Shown: one piece after another, positions 1 to 12,270 of the stretch
Layout of the letters: the number at the start of each line of letters is the position of its first letter
Numbering within the stretch: position 1 is the stretch's first letter
Origin: Agapetus fuscipes
Lineage: Eukaryota > Arthropoda > Insecta > Trichoptera > Glossosomatidae
Direction: 5' to 3'
DNA length: 64,000 nt
NCBI GenBank assembly: GCA_951799405.1
Contig: OX637342.1
Coordinates: 682,001-746,000 of the forward strand
The notes under the pieces: model-generated
Databases searched by the model: none
Told to the model about the DNA's origin: nothing
The model's input: the letters and a program-made list of their open reading frames with translations, nothing else
Program-made: the position numbers and the translations under genes

Positions 1-225
1 AAATATATGGAAATAACGAGAACATTTTATGACCTGTAAAAAGTTAAATCACAATATCTTACCTGAAGATTTTCAAATCTGTACTGCAACAACCATTTCA
101 AATTGTTTTGAAAAACGGCGTTATAAGAAACTTAATTAGATAACTGTTTTAAATTTTTACGTCGTTGAAAAAAAAATAACGAAATAGCAATCAAATTTAC
201 AATAAATTGTATTTTATTTATCATT

Positions 226-410
226 TGCCGGTTCGATTCCCGGTGGAGCACGAATAATCATGATATAATTTTAAATATGTTTTTTGCTGCTTTGAAAATT
301 TCATGTGTTTATACCAAAGTGGGTCTTGCTTGAAAATTGTCTCTTACCATAGCAAAAATCAAGCTTTAAAGGGCTCTTGAGGTGTGATTCACACAAAAAC
401 AGCGCCTACC
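226..410 (+). repeat. SINE1 partial copy
   Basis: Starts in the tRNA-derived head at a B-box-like GGTTCGATTCCCGG. It ends in the SINE1 3' segment, recognisable by AGGTGTGATTCACAC near 390. The A box and the upstream part of the head are missing and the middle is diverged, so this is a degraded 5'-truncated copy. Confidence 0.6.
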
Positions 411-1787
411 AAATAAGTCATCCTACTATTATTATTTTTATTGAAAAAAAAAATGAGAATATTAATCTGTCGATGTTATTGAACTATGCACCGTATGATT
501 AGTAGTCAAAGATTATTGTAGCTACTTTTCGACGATTGATCGACAAAAGTAGTAATAAAATTTGAATCGTTTTAATGCTGGTTTTTTTTACAAAAATGCG
601 TTTTTGAGGTTAAACTCTTCGAACAGGCTTTAATACACAAATAAGAAGGCTGTCAATAAATCCAATTAAGAGAATAAATTACCATATTTTCCGATTAATT
701 TAATTTCCAAAATATTCATTTCTCGATTCAAGAAACAATTTAAAATCATTATGACTGAATTAATTGGTTATTCAAAAAGTAATAACAGAAAATGGGGGTG
801 AAATTATGAGGAGTTTATTAGCTACCCTTGTTGAATAAGGGTGAAAAATATACTGAAATTGTATGCAGAGGCATTCCAATAAATATTGAAAGTTTTCAGG
901 CATTTTCAGCGCAATTAATTGCATAATAACTGAAAACAAAAGACATCAAAAGCAGCTGGCTATTGGTAAACCATTGACAAATGAAAATATTAATTATAAC
1001 GTTAAGAAAATGCTTCCCGAGAATATAACTTTTCCGATATTTGATTATTTATTTATTGGAAATAATAGGTAATGAAATCTTTCAGCAAATAAAGCTTGTT
1101 TATTTTGCAATAACCGAGTGAATTATAATATTAAATGGTTTTTGATTGAGTATTGATTTTTTATTGCGTAACAATAATTTGTTAATTTAACAAATTAATA
1201 TTACATAAGTTGAAGAAAGACATTACGATTTAGTAAAAACAAAGTTTCAATTCATTTTAAAATACTTGTTGTTAACCTCGAACATCCTCATAAGCAATGA
1301 CAATTGTTAATGATGCACTATGTGGACCACCAAACCCTTCTTTATAATTTATTATCTAAGTTGCAAAGATGTATATTATATTTAAGAGTCATATTTAATG
1401 CATTCCCATTAATAAGCAAACATGTTTAAGAAATCCTGTTTCGGGAAAACTAAAAATACCATATAATTTGGAAGATCATGATGAGGCAGGAGTTGATATC
1501 ATTGCTTATGTAGCAAAGGTGTTGCTGCGTAGTGTTGTATTGGTTTTGTTTTAAACACCAAAAAAATGTAAGAATACGTTAAAAACCAAAAAAAAAGAAA
1601 AGGACAAGATGATGATTCTAGATACATCATGTGGGAGAGAAAGTCCAGATCAACATGTAAGGATAGCAGAATACGGGATTATAAAATGGCAAAGCTCTTG
1701 GAGGACCATCCAGGCGATGAAGATGCAATTGGAATCCATGCCCGAGGGGGTGCTCTGACAATAACAGGAGACAATGGCAGCTACTTA
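411..1787. other. No recognised feature
   Basis: AT-rich intergenic DNA without a supported ORF or a repeat matched elsewhere in the window. Around 1630-1770 there is less AT-rich sequence that reads like decayed coding DNA, but I could not identify it. Confidence 0.5.
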
Positions 1788-2032
1788 ATTCATTGACTTA
1801 TAAGTTGGTATGAAGCTAACCACCCATATTGTGAAAAATGGTTCACTTTTCCAATGTCACCCTTGTTTCAGAGAAGGTCGGCAAAAGTTACAGGGTATAT
1901 GTTTGAGGTTGGGATCTTAATTTGTAAGTATACATCCACCATTTGTTAGCGTGAACTTACACGTGTCTGTTTGTGGGCATGCACTTAATATGAATCTTAA
2001 ATGTTAACAAATCTTTGCGGCTTAGATTAAAG
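1788..2032 (+). repeat. R1 retroposon copy
   Basis: Nearly complete R1. It has the head TTGACTTATAAGTTGGTATG, the CCTTGTTTCAG segment, the ACTTACACGTGTCTG segment, and a 3' end at GCGGCTTAGATT. It is diverged at several positions from the copies near 13.2 and 60.1 kb. Confidence 0.8.
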
Positions 2033-2061
2033 ACTGGCTCTCCATCTCTCCCTTTATGAAT

Positions 2062-2305
2062 CTGCAGAGATTGAGGTAGGTTGGACACGTGAAATGGATA
2101 ACCGACTTACTGTTCTCCTAACGCATCATCAATGGACACTCAGGAGGAAGGAGAAGTGTCGATAGACCAAGAGTAAGGTCAGGAGGCATGCGGCGCAACC
2201 ACTTCAAGTGTCATGCTGGAAGATGGTGACCTACGACAGAGGCAGATGGATGCTGAGGATAACGGAGGCCAAGAAAATGATATGGGCTGTGGGGCCACTC
2301 AAGAA
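2062..2305 (+). pseudogene. LINE reverse transcriptase C-terminal remnant
   Basis: Conceptual translation in shifting frames gives fragments such as VGHV, GGRRSV.RPRVR and YDRGRWMLRITEAKK. This is the layout of the extreme C-terminus of RTE-like endonuclease/reverse transcriptase proteins, which end in WAGHV, GRP.RW and DR..WR blocks. In-frame stops (one in place of the Trp before VGHV) and at least two frameshifts show it is dead. The catalytic palm and endonuclease are absent, so it is a 5'-truncated retrocopy. The family assignment rests on recalled motifs. Confidence 0.6.
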
Positions 2306-3053
2306 GGTGAAATTCTAACTATTACAGAAGGAGAACAAAGTTATATTAGTTTAATTCAGCATAATATGAACTTAGATGTTATCACAGTTGTACTAACATT
2401 AGCAAGAAACTTAGAAACTAGAGTAGTTATGATATTCATACGTAAGGGAAGAACTTAAGTACCATAACAGTATATCCAACTGTATCTGCAGGAGTGAGCC
2501 TGGAAGTTCTTGGTTCTTGCAGAAATTGTGCAATTTCCTTACATCTTCAGAAGTCATGGGAGTTCATATCAATGCACCAGGAGGAGCCCAAGAGACCAAG
2601 CCTTTACTTAACTTTATTGAGATTAAAATTATTCTATATCTGGAGACTCATTTTAACTCTACGATGATCAGCCGTTACTCAATAATATTAGCACTTGAAT
2701 ATGAGTACACCTACCAACTAGATCTGTCAAGACTCAAGATCCTATTATTTTCGTTTTGGCGTATTGGATTTGTAAGGCTACACTTTTACATTTATTTTTG
2801 TGATGGCACGGCACATCGTATAAACAAGATTTAACGTACAAGTTTTTTGGAGTAACAAACATGACAATTTTTTTCAATAAATCTAAGGCAAAAAGGCAGC
2901 CAAATCATGGCTACTAGAGTTTTTCGAAACGACGACGTGACGTGTAGAGAAAGTGAATTATTTTTTGTAATGTGACTACAAAATCACATCAAAAACTCAC
3001 CTTACTGAAGGTTTTTCTCTTAATATAGTACACTAATAGGTCTCGGCTCGTAT
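2306..3053. other. No recognised feature
   Basis: AT-rich DNA between a LINE remnant and a hAT-type element. Short ORFs here have no recognisable motif. Confidence 0.5.
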
Positions 3054-3061
3054 ACGTATGA

Positions 3062-3391
3062 CAGGGATGGCGAACTTATGGCACGCGTGCCACAGGTCGC
3101 ACGCGAGACGATTTTGCGTTGCGTTGCGAATGAGGAGAAAAAATAAAAGTGTAGAAGAAAAAAATTAAAAAAATGCCTATAGAAATAGTATTAAAAATAT
3201 ATTTAAATAGCGACTTTTTATTTAAATACTTAATTATTTTTCTCGGTGTATTAATTTTTGTTTTTATTAAAAATCTGAAGTTACACAAACATTTGATGCA
3301 TTTTTATTTCTATGGCATGTGGCATGCGACATATTATTTTATTGAAAAAAAATTTTTTTGCACTCAGTCTCAAAAAGGTTCGCCATCCCTG
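3062..3391. mobile_element. hAT-type non-autonomous transposon (330 bp)
   Basis: Terminal inverted repeats begin CAGGGATGGCGAAC on both sides (left end at 3062, right end at 3391). They are flanked by a perfect 8-bp target duplication ACGTATGA at 3054-3061 and 3392-3399. The CAG start and 8-bp duplication are the hallmarks of the hAT superfamily. The interior has no transposase and is AT-rich, so this is a MITE needing a transposase from elsewhere. The two overlapping small ORFs inside it are not genes. Confidence 0.88.
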
Positions 3392-3427
3392 ACGTATGAT
3401 AATGTTACACCAAATCCCTATGAACCC

Positions 3428-3575
3428 CGTAAATATGCCCTTGTTTCAGGGAAAGCAGGCAAAAGTTGCAGGGCTTATGTTCGTTGGCAGCATTTGTAAG
3501 TGCGAACTTACGTTTCTGTTTGTGGGCATGCATTTAATGTGGATATTAATATATTTTTGCAACTTAGATAGATAA
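3428..3575 (+). repeat. R1 retroposon, internally deleted
   Basis: Begins in the CCTTGTTTCAGGG part of R1, lacks about 40 bp of the middle, and ends at TTTGCAACTTAGATAGATA. The 5' head is missing. Confidence 0.7.
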
Positions 3576-3958
3576 TATAATATATCAGAATAAATACAGA
3601 TCAGAAAGTCATGGAAGCGTGCCATTCTATCACGTACATAGTACACACTATTTAGGTGTAAATTGTCTGCGCATACTTCCTTAAACACCGCAGGGTTAAG
3701 GCTTCTCTTGGAAGGTCCCAGATCAGAGGCTCCGAACAACAATTAAGAAGCAGAGTTAGTTCTTATTCCACATTACGCTGGAACACAATAAGTCCATTAA
3801 AAGCGCGCGGTTGTGTATGAAATTTACGGTCTCAGATGATCCCGTGCGGTGTGATAGTCTGTAGCCCTAGACAATAGGAGTAGCGTGAACTTTAGAACTG
3901 TAACTGAAACCTTAAAATTCTCCAAAAAGATTTCGAAAAAACCAACTTAACTTTAACT
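3576..3958. other. No recognised feature
   Basis: Unique-looking AT-rich sequence between an R1 copy and SINE4. No supported ORF. Confidence 0.45.
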
Positions 3959-4237
3959 TTGTCGGGGTTATAGCCGCGGGGGCCAAGAGGGCTGATCTTT
4001 CTAGCGTGTTTCGAATGGAACAACGTTGGTTCGATCCCCGTTTGGGTCACTTGACTTTAACTTTGACCCTGGTTCAACAGATGTTATTGGGTATTATTAT
4101 TTAATAATTCATTCAACATTCAACAAGAATGAATTATTAAATTATGATATTAATAACTGTTTCTGGCCAGGCAGAAAAGTTTGGTGAATTGCATTCCTCT
4201 TCACAAATCTATTTAAAAAAAAAAAAAAAAAAAAGAA
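3959..4237 (+). repeat. SINE4 (Ser/Leu-tRNA-like head)
   Basis: The head runs through GCCAAGAGGGCTGATC and a B-box GGTTCGATCCCCG, as in tRNAs with a long variable arm. It is followed by a body with CCTGGTTCAACAGATGTTAT, an internal AATAATTCATT/AATGAATTATT hairpin, CATTCCTCTTCACAAATC, and an A-rich tail. Four other copies occur in the window (15.5, 27.9, 41.4 and 60.7 kb). Confidence 0.8.
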
Positions 4238-4326
4238 GTCAATGATTCAAATAACAAGCCGTTCGAGACCCGTCATGTCTTATTTACGATCAATTTGACA
4301 CATTTTTCAACAGATCGTCCCCTGAA

Positions 4327-4870
4327 TTCTAGTTTGTCCATCAGAGTTAATTTTACATGAGCAATGTTTGTATGTGTACTAGACCAATGCGTCTTATACT
4401 TAGTTTACTTTGCGTAGGAGCATCAAGCAAAAAAAATCTTGACCATTGAGCTGCGTCAGAGGCAAAAATCCAAGCCCTCCATCCACTTCACTACTCATGG
4501 CGGGGCTTCATGAAGGTTTGGGTGTTTTCTGATGGGTCACTCCTCCACTATGAACTGGACAGTCTGGTTCTCCGCCCCACAGTCACACCCTAGAGATAGA
4601 GCTAATCTCAATCTATGGAGCAAGAAGTTGCAACGACCTTGCTCTGTGCGCACCCTATTTAAGGTCGTTCATAGTCTTCTCAGAAAATTGAACCCTGGGA
4701 CCTCTTGGTGTGGCAGAGTAATCAGATTTTGTTTTTTTTCTCCCAAATGGGAATTTTCTTTCACAATCACGCGCGTTACCTTTTTTCTTAGCTCAGATTG
4801 AGTAAAATGGAAGTTTTAAGACAATTTCATTGAAAGGTCAACTTTTGATCAAATAGTAGATAAGATAAAC
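4327..4870 (-). repeat. R2 MITE interrupted by a LINE fragment
   Basis: The R2 right part (rc) at 4327-4395 contains ACATGAGCAATGTTTGTATG. The left part resumes near 4752-4870 with TTTTTTCTTAGCTCAGATTG and AATTTCATTGAAAGGTCA. The intervening 350 bp is a minus-strand LINE remnant. Part of the R2 centre is lost at the junction. Confidence 0.65.
4425..4730 (-). pseudogene. LINE reverse transcriptase C-terminal zinc-knuckle remnant
   Basis: Read on the minus strand the translation contains GCDCGAENQTVQFIVEE followed, after a stop, by PIRKHPNLHEA and WMEGLDF. This matches the CxCG..QT..HI...CP..R zinc-knuckle-like tail that I recall from non-LTR retrotransposon reverse transcriptases. Several stops show it is inactive. 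It lies inside an older R2 copy. Confidence 0.6.
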
Positions 4871-5261
4871 CAGCACTGGGGGGATGATATGTATCTGAGA
4901 ATCTGAAATTCCATCATTCTTCAGACAATAAAAATTAAAAAGACTTTTGAATATTTTCGGACACTGTCGTAGACTTGTATGAAACCGAAACCGAAAAGTC
5001 TCTAGAAACATTCTACCGACAACCTTATTAGACACAGCATCATCTTGAGCGTGCCGAGAAGTTTATTATTAGAAACTTTGTGCTGCGTTACGTAGGGTTA
5101 ATTGAAATTTATTTCGTTTTTATTAATTTGGTAGAATAATCATCCACAATGAAAGTGATGCATGGACAAAACCTACTTATGTATTAACCCTACGATATTT
5201 AATAAAATGTCACAGATTCTAGCACCTGCATAAGTTATTTTGTTTTTTACTATAATGTTTA
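4871..5261. other. No recognised feature
   Basis: AT-rich spacer between R2 and R1 copies. No ORF or repeat supported. Confidence 0.45.
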
Positions 5262-5482
5262 ATCTAGACTGCTAACATTTTGGATTTATATTCCATGCAC
5301 GCTCACAAACAGATACCGGTAAGTTCGCGCTGACAAACGCCGAATGTGTACTTATAAAACAATAATAATAATAAACAAATTTCTAATGAACACATACAAT
5401 TCTTTTTCGCCCTTCTCGATAAAGGGGTGATATTGACAAAATGCACCATTTTTTACAACCTCATACCAACCTGTAATGTCAA
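5262..5482 (-). repeat. R1 retroposon copy, diverged
   Basis: Reverse-complement R1. The tail side starts near 5262, CACAAACAGATACCGGTAAG corresponds to the hairpin region, GGGGTGATATTGAC to the GTCACCCC segment, and CATACCAACCTGTAATG to the head. An ATA microsatellite interrupts it near 5365. Confidence 0.7.
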
Positions 5483-5763
5483 TAAACAAAATAATACCTC
5501 ATTTAAATGTTGCAAGCCAACAAAAAATAAACAGATAAATCAATTTATTTTATAATCATAATTCTAAGTTGCAAACATTTTGAAACATTTAGGATTTATA
5601 TAAAATTTATGTTAATAGTCCATAATTTATTTTTCCTGGTTATATGTATACTGTATAGCTGCATACAAAATAAATGGTAATTTAAACATACCTATTTGGT
5701 AATTTTATAACTGAAAAATGTTTTACAGTTTGTAGTGTTAAAATCTACGTATAAATGAGTCGC

Positions 5764-5905
5764 ACAGAACCGAACCCGGCAATCTAGAATTGTTTATTGA
5801 ATGAGATAAATACATGGACTTACTGGATACGACATTCCCTGAACTTCTTTATGTTTGTGTCATTTTTGTAAAGTCTCCTATATTGTCAGCTTTGGTTCTG
5901 TAAGA
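5764..5905. repeat. Possible small MITE (family C)
   Basis: ACAGAACCGAACCCGGCAAT at the left and the reverse complement of ACAGAACCAAAGC at the right make imperfect inverted ends. The left end matches the ends of the element at 10373-10507. No target duplication could be fixed. Confidence 0.4.
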
Positions 5906-7480
5906 CTTGTACTTCTTAAGAACTTCTCATTAAAAGGATAAGTATTTTTAAGTACCTACACCAGGAGCATTTTTCATCGTGAAATGAATTGCATTTTAAG
6001 TTTTTAATGGTCGCCTATTACGCCTTATACTGTCCACTTTCTCAATTTAACAGGCATAAATTTATATCTCGTTCTATACGTCAAATAAATTACCCAAATT
6101 GTGGGATGACGTATTTTGTGTGCTTACCATCTTTCTACAAAAAGACAAAAAAATATTGACAATGAATATCAAACATCATCATATTTACAAACAAATATGT
6201 AATTATTGACCTTATGATAGCATCAACGAAAAAAATCTCTAGGATCTGTTGTACAAACCTCCAATCAGTATTTGATTGACACATAAAATTTGATGGCTTA
6301 ATTCTGGTAAGGACCTCCGTTACATATTTCTCGGAAGTGGGTAATGATATGATGGAATTTGAACAGGAAATATGATGTAAATTAGCTGATTTACGTACAT
6401 GCAACATTGTTATTTATTTATTGGGAGAAATCAGACATAATCTTGATTTTTGTCTGATTGGAGTTTGGTGCGACAGGCCCTTAAAATGCATTAAACCAAT
6501 TGAAATTATCATTCAAGATTTAAAAGTGTTTGCAGCTCACATTGCACATCAGCAATCAGTTTTTGAAGTCTTCGCATACTTATTTTTTTATTTGATCCAT
6601 TAATTTTAGCATACTTTTACATTGTGTATATCATTCCATGAAGCAAAAAACCATATTGACAATTGTTATTTCTTTCTTATTTCCTGAATCAGGGTGGTAT
6701 TGGCAAAAGCGAACAAAGGCGGCATGATACAGTAACAGTAACGATACGATCCACTACAAGGGATGGCAGAGTACAGCTAGTAAAAATATAAAAATCCCCT
6801 GCAATAAGAAATACTTACAAATTCCGTTGAATTATTCAAAGCTTACGGGATTTTCCCAGCTAAAATTCATTACGCATGCCAATTCTTCGAGTAGCGGCCC
6901 GTACCTCAAGTTTAAAATATAACGTGTAAACTCTGAAATAGCGTTTTAAATAAATATACAGAAAAATAAAACAGAGCCTCTTGTGAATGTTTAATTTCCA
7001 CATATTTTTTGGCAAACGCTATAAATGAGTTTTAAAGTACAGTTTTATACTTGTGGTACAGATCACGGCAAATTAACCCTGGGTCTCTCTTGAAGTCTTG
7101 ATCTCCAAATGATTGATGACCAGTACTCTAAAAGTAAAAACTTAAAACTCAAACATGGCGTTTTACAAAAAAATGTATTGAAACTTAAACGTTCATTGGA
7201 AGCGCTGTTTTAGTTTACATATATTTTTTGTTAATAGGATGTAATGTGTTGTACTTGGGGCAGGAAATATCGTTATGTCTTTATAATGTCAAATGCGTTT
7301 TTTATGCAAATCAGTCATTTGTTAAAACCTAATTATGCAGATCCACCCCCAGGGTGCGCGAGACGTTGATCAATTTTTAAATCAGCCCGCATTTTGACAT
7401 GCAGTGGTTTAATGTTTTTTTTAACTGGGTTCATGACCTGGTGGTGCTGTTGAAATTGAGTAGGTCATGTAATTTCACAG
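5906..7480. other. No recognised feature
   Basis: About 1.6 kb of AT-rich DNA. The small ORFs on both strands lack motifs, and I recognise no repeat shared with the rest of the window. Confidence 0.5.
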
Positions 7481-7675
7481 AACCCTTGTTTTACTTATTT
7501 TAAGCGGCACAAATTGCAAGATTTATGTTCATGTGAGGTTTTGTTTATTTATATGCACGCAAGCAGAATGTGTAGGTGCGAACCTACATGTGCCTGTCTG
7601 TGGGCATGCATTTAACATAAGCCTTAAATGTTAACATATCTTTGCAGCTTAGATTATAAATAGATTATAGATCCT
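7481..7675 (+). repeat. R1 retroposon copy, 5'-truncated and diverged
   Basis: Matches R1 from CCCTTGTTTTACT onward through GCGAACCTACATGTGCCTG and AACATATCTTTGCAGCTTAG to a TTATAAATAGATTATAG tail. Confidence 0.7.
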
Positions 7676-7730
7676 ATTTAAGAAACTCCCCAGATTTCAG
7701 GAAATCTAGAGGTCCACAGTAATTCATTCG

Positions 7731-8036
7731 CCCAGTACTTTTTTGTCTTATCTACCATTTGATTCAAAGATGACCTTTAAATCAAATTGTCTTAAGAATT
7801 GCATTTAAAAATCAATTCTGTCAAATGTGACTTTTTTAATGCAGTTGTCTTAAGAATCAAATTATACACAATCTGAGCTAAGAAAAAAATTAAAACTCGA
7901 TAATGTGAGAGATGTTTTAAATATTTTTTAAATCAATGTCCTGTTTTCATAAGACATATTGGTCCAGTACACATACACACATTGCTCATGAAAAATTACC
8001 TCTGATGGGAATAATACAAACAAGCATTAAAGTGAG
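7731..8036 (+). repeat. R2 MITE, near full length
   Basis: Runs from the left inverted repeat (CCCAGTACTTTTTTGTCTTA) through ACCATTTGATTCAAAGATG, ATAATGTGAGAG and GGTCCAGTACACATAC. It ends at the right inverted repeat AATACAAACAAGCATTAAAG. A direct duplication of about 60 bp near 7765-7860 makes it longer than other copies. Confidence 0.75.
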
Positions 8037-8246
8037 CACTTGTCGACTGGAGTGCTGCAGAGGTAGGAGTGTTGGTGAGCTGGCAGTTGATGTCCTGATC
8101 CTTTATAGCAGGGTTGCTAGCTGCGTAGTGGTGTGTTGTGTGTTACGTTACCATTGTAGATTGGTTTAAAATTGAACAAGGTTGAATTGTGGTGAAAACA
8201 CAGATGCCGGTAACTCGTTCCATAAACTTGCAGTTTGGCAAAGGAC

Positions 8247-8445
8247 TCTAATCTAAGTTGCAAAGATATGTAACATTGGGGATTCACATAACATGCGTTC
8301 TCACAAGCAGACACGTACAAGTTTGCGCTTGCGCATGCCGCATGTGAACCTACAAAATAAAAACCAAATCTCAAAGGAGCATTCCCTGAAACAGAGGTGA
8401 CAATGGCAAAGTGAACCATTTTCTACAGCATGGGTGGTCAGCCGC
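8247..8445 (-). repeat. R1 retroposon copy
   Basis: Reverse-complement R1 from the tail CTAATCTAAGTTGCAAAGAT to ACAGCATGGGTGGTCAGCCG, with a small deletion around the TTGCCGACC segment. The head is cut short. Confidence 0.8.
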
Positions 8446-8447
8446 AA

Positions 8448-10372
8448 TGAATGAGTCGTAAAAACACCAAGTTCTCATAGTTTTAAAGTCGACTGCAAAG
8501 CGATGAATGTGAACCGTTTTACGATTGGCACGTCTTGTTGTGGATTATTTCTATTGATGAAGATTTTTTGATCTATGATTCATAAACAAACTTTATATCG
8601 GCTCATGGGTCCTTAGATGAGGACCTATTTTTTCACTTTTTAGGAGGTCAAGATATTGCCATTTCATTAGCTACGATGTGTGTGAGTCTTTCATGACTCA
8701 TTCTCGAGGCATGATCTCTCCGAAATCCCTCCTTAGATCTTCTCCATCTCATGATGTGTCTATTTCACAAGTGTTTTGTATGTGGTCATTACGGATGTCG
8801 TTTTGCAATGTTCTTCCAGTGATTTGCAAGTTGTTTCCAAAATAAGAAAATGTATTTGACAGAAATAACGTATTTTATATGTTTCTTTTCACAGTGTAAT
8901 CTTCGAACTGATCTCTTTCCCATTTTTCGCTCTACCTCTCAAAGTTTTTGCTGTCGTACTTCTCTGTGTTTCATTTCCACCATACATACCTTACTTATTT
9001 GCTGTCATTCGTGGTCCATGTTTCTTTAACATCCAGTCATAATTTAAGATGCAAAAATATTACATTGCACCACTTTTGAGTTCCTTTTAAGACTCATAAA
9101 TTAAACTCACATAAAACCTGTTAACGCTAAATTTTATACACTGTCGGTATCAAAAGGCCGATAACCGGAAATTGAAAAAAATAATCGTGAAAAAAATTGA
9201 CAAGGATTTGTCATAATTAAGGCGCAGGTTTTGAGACAATTAAGGATGTACATCGTGTAAGTTTGACAGATTTGAGATAGGCTTCGTTTTTACTCAGCCG
9301 CTGCTATCTGTGAAGATACGTGCGATGTGTGAGGAACAAAAAAAGAATGAATAAAAAATAAAAGGAATGGACATCCGATCAGATGGGATATTCCGATCTG
9401 ATTATCTTGCCTTGATTAACTTCGGTCTTCAATATTGTTTTGTAGAAATAATAAAAGTCACAGTAAAAAGAAACAACTTTTATTATTTAAAAAACGTAGA
9501 TTTTTTATCGAATTGGTTTATTCGATTCAATAAATTTAAGTACATGTACCTATAGAATTATGAGCTCAAACTGTTGAAATTTTACTTGGGGTTATTCAAT
9601 TAAATTGCGATTAAATTATTTTTTCACAATTATAGATTACAACAATGTAATGTTCACTCTTCACTCTCTGCCTACAATCTTCGCGTTACAATGTTTAAAG
9701 CGACTCTGGCTGTTCCACAGAATCTTTGCTCATATTTATAGGTACAAAAGAGATGATTATTGCATGTTCAAGAAGATTGTAGGTACTTCCACTTCCTTTG
9801 TTCGACACTATACCAAATTGTTCGACACACCAACCAGCGTGACAAGTCTCACGTGCAAAGAATCCATAGTTCGTAACAATACGTATGTTTTAACAATGAA
9901 AAATTAGAAATGAAGCTTAAAGTAGAGAATATTATTGTTTTAAAATTAAAATAAAAATAAACATTTAAAAGAAATGTTTCAAGAAATTGTACGAAAGTTG
10001 AGGAAAAAATAATTATATATTTTGTAATATCCACACAATTTTATAATATGTTGATTGCTTTAAGGGTGCACTGTAATTAGGGTAACCTGTTGTGCACAAA
10101 AAAAAATGTAGTGACATGTGTGTTTCACAAAATGTCTTTTTTTAATAATTACAAAAACTCAACAGGGATGTGATATTATTTATATGCGTATCGCCAGTTA
10201 AAATTTATTGACAACCCCCATTTTTCATCACATTAAAAACATTAACAAACAAGAATATTTAGTCCGAAAATTGTTACAGAAAATGAAAAATTCATCACAA
10301 AGACAATATTATTCCCGCTAAAAGCAACATAAATAACGGCCATGTAGGTAAAACACACATTTGCATCGCTTA
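8448..10372. other. No recognised feature
   Basis: Nearly 2 kb of AT-rich DNA. The segment 8640-8830 is less AT-rich and could be decayed coding sequence on the minus strand, but no diagnostic motif survives. The 100-codon ORF at 9605-9907 has no recognisable domain and ordinary AT-rich composition. Confidence 0.5.
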
Positions 10373-10507
10373 GAACCAAACACGGCAATCTAGGCTTATT
10401 TAAAAAAAATAAGAGAAATATGTAGAAACAAAGAGGAGCTCATTTTTAGCAATTTCATATAAAAAAAAAAAACGAAAAAAATTCTAGATTGCTGTTTTTG
10501 GTTTTAT
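10373..10507. repeat. Small MITE (family C)
   Basis: Inverted ends AACCAAACACGGCAATCTAG (left) and the reverse complement of AACCAAAAACAGCAATCTAG (right) match at 18 of 20 positions around a 95-bp A/T-rich core. The target duplication is unclear, so the superfamily is not assigned. Confidence 0.65.
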
Positions 10508-11124
10508 AGACTCATATTGTTTATTTATGAAGCTCTTCAATGTAAACAAACTGAAAAATTACCCGGTATTTTCATTGTACGAAAGTTAATAATTTCCGAG
10601 AGCCACCAAACAGAATATTTTCATCAATATAATGCGGGTAAACACGGCATGTTATCATAATAATTATCACATCAAGAGATATTACTCCACATTTTTCATA
10701 TTATGCCAGCGCACCGAAAAAAGCTCGTCTGTTTTGCGAGTACATATAGTAGGTACCTACAAGGACCGTACTAAACAGGGGCGGTTAAAGCGCTTGTTTT
10801 ACTTGGAAATCGTCCCGGGCATCATAAGATCAAATAAACATTTAATTTATGTCAAATTTATAGATTTTGTATTCGTTTTCTCTGTTTACTGGAGGACTCT
10901 AACAACGTTTTTGTTATATTTCGGATATCTTGAAAAACATAATTGAAAAAATGTTTAATTTACATAAATAAATTAATAGGTACATATTGTTTTGCTAAAC
11001 CAAAAATAGCGTTACCTACTAAATAAACTAGCTATACATAAGCTACAACTGAATATTAAAATAATGCGTGTGACAAAAAAGATACGGCCTAGGGTTTAAA
11101 TTTTTTTTAATATAATAGCAAAGC
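10508..11124. other. No recognised feature
   Basis: AT-rich DNA. The 104-codon ORF at 10632-10946 has no recognisable motif. Confidence 0.45.
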
Positions 11125-11240
11125 ATGTAAGTTCACATGCGGCATGCTTAAGCGCGAACTTATATGTGTCTGCGTGTGAAAATGCATTTAATGTGAATCT
11201 TTAATGTAACATATTATGTTTGCGAGCTAAAAATAAATTA
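11125..11240 (+). repeat. R1 retroposon 3' fragment
   Basis: Contains the R1 hairpin block (GTAAGTTCACATGCGGCATG, then GCGCGAACTTATATGTGTCTG) and a decayed 3' end. The 5' half is missing. Confidence 0.75.
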
Positions 11241-11871
11241 GACCATATTTTTAATCATTGTTATTTTTTGCGAGTTTATTTCACATTATCAATAATAAAA
11301 AAAACTCGAGAAGGCGTATTTCTAAAAACGTTGAAAACATATAAATATTTTTTTTAATTTCCAAACATAAACAATTAAACTTGAAGATATTTATGGTAAT
11401 AGCATCGATTGTTAACATCACTGAACAATTAACATTGTCTATCAATCAATACAAATTTTGGGTGAGCTCAGTAACGTGCGTGTCAGAGACTCGTTAATTC
11501 ATAATGTAGAACAAAAAAACGATGTTTAAAAAATAACGATTTGATTTATAATTTTTCAGTAGCCATTAAAATATGAAGTCCACCCACATTGCAGCTCGTA
11601 GATTTTTATTCAACTTGTAATTTTCAAAAAAAAATTGCTGTTTTCAATTAATTTAAGTCATTTTTTTGTCAGTTGCATAGTAAACCTTATTATTTCGATT
11701 TTTTGAATTTGAGAAGCAAATTTGCTAACTTGACTAGGCATATTATGAGAGGCAAAGGATGTGAAAATATAGAATCCATAGAAGTTTTATCTTGTTAACT
11801 TTAGCGGCGTTGTTCATTAGATTGGTTGAACCTAAAATTAAAGTTCAACCCACTTTTAAGAGCCCTGTATA
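11241..11871. other. No recognised feature
   Basis: AT-rich spacer before element B. No supported coding region. Confidence 0.45.
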
Positions 11872-12270
11872 CCCTAAATCTGCCGTTTTTGTATCTTACA
11901 ATTTATGGTCTTATTAAAAGAGTGACAGTAATGAAAAAAATCAAGCATGTTTATTATTTTTTTATCTATTATAAAGTTTGAAAAATATATACAACTTAAG
12001 AATTGCTACCACAAAAAATATTTTAAAAAAATAAGATACTTTCTCGTGTGTGCCATGTTTTGGAAATATTTTTTTTCTTTCTATTTATAGAACTATACAT
12101 TGTTTAGTGTAGTATTGGAACAGTTTTTTTTATAATGTCAATAATTTTTGAGTAAATATGGAAAAACTGAAACTACTTGATGAATTAAATTTTAATTATA
12201 TCGAAGAATACAGTTTTTCCACGTTTACTCAAAAACTATTCACATTATAAAAAAACGGCAGATTTGGGGG
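11872..12270. mobile_element. Element B, inverted-repeat transposon (about 400 bp)
   Basis: Ends CCCTAAATCTGCCGTTTTTG and the reverse complement of CCCCCAAATCTGCCGTTTTT form a good terminal inverted repeat. A second inner inverted repeat lies in the right half (TTGAGTAAATATGGAAAAAC against its counterpart near 12215-12235). A direct AAGAGCC at 11858-11864 and 12274-12280 may be a target duplication that is offset from the visible repeat. Related sequence occurs inside 15572-16320 and 35194-35402. No protein is encoded. Confidence 0.7.

Noticed and set aside
8640..8830. Decayed coding region on the minus strand
   Set aside because: Composition is suggestive, but no diagnostic motif could be read in any frame.
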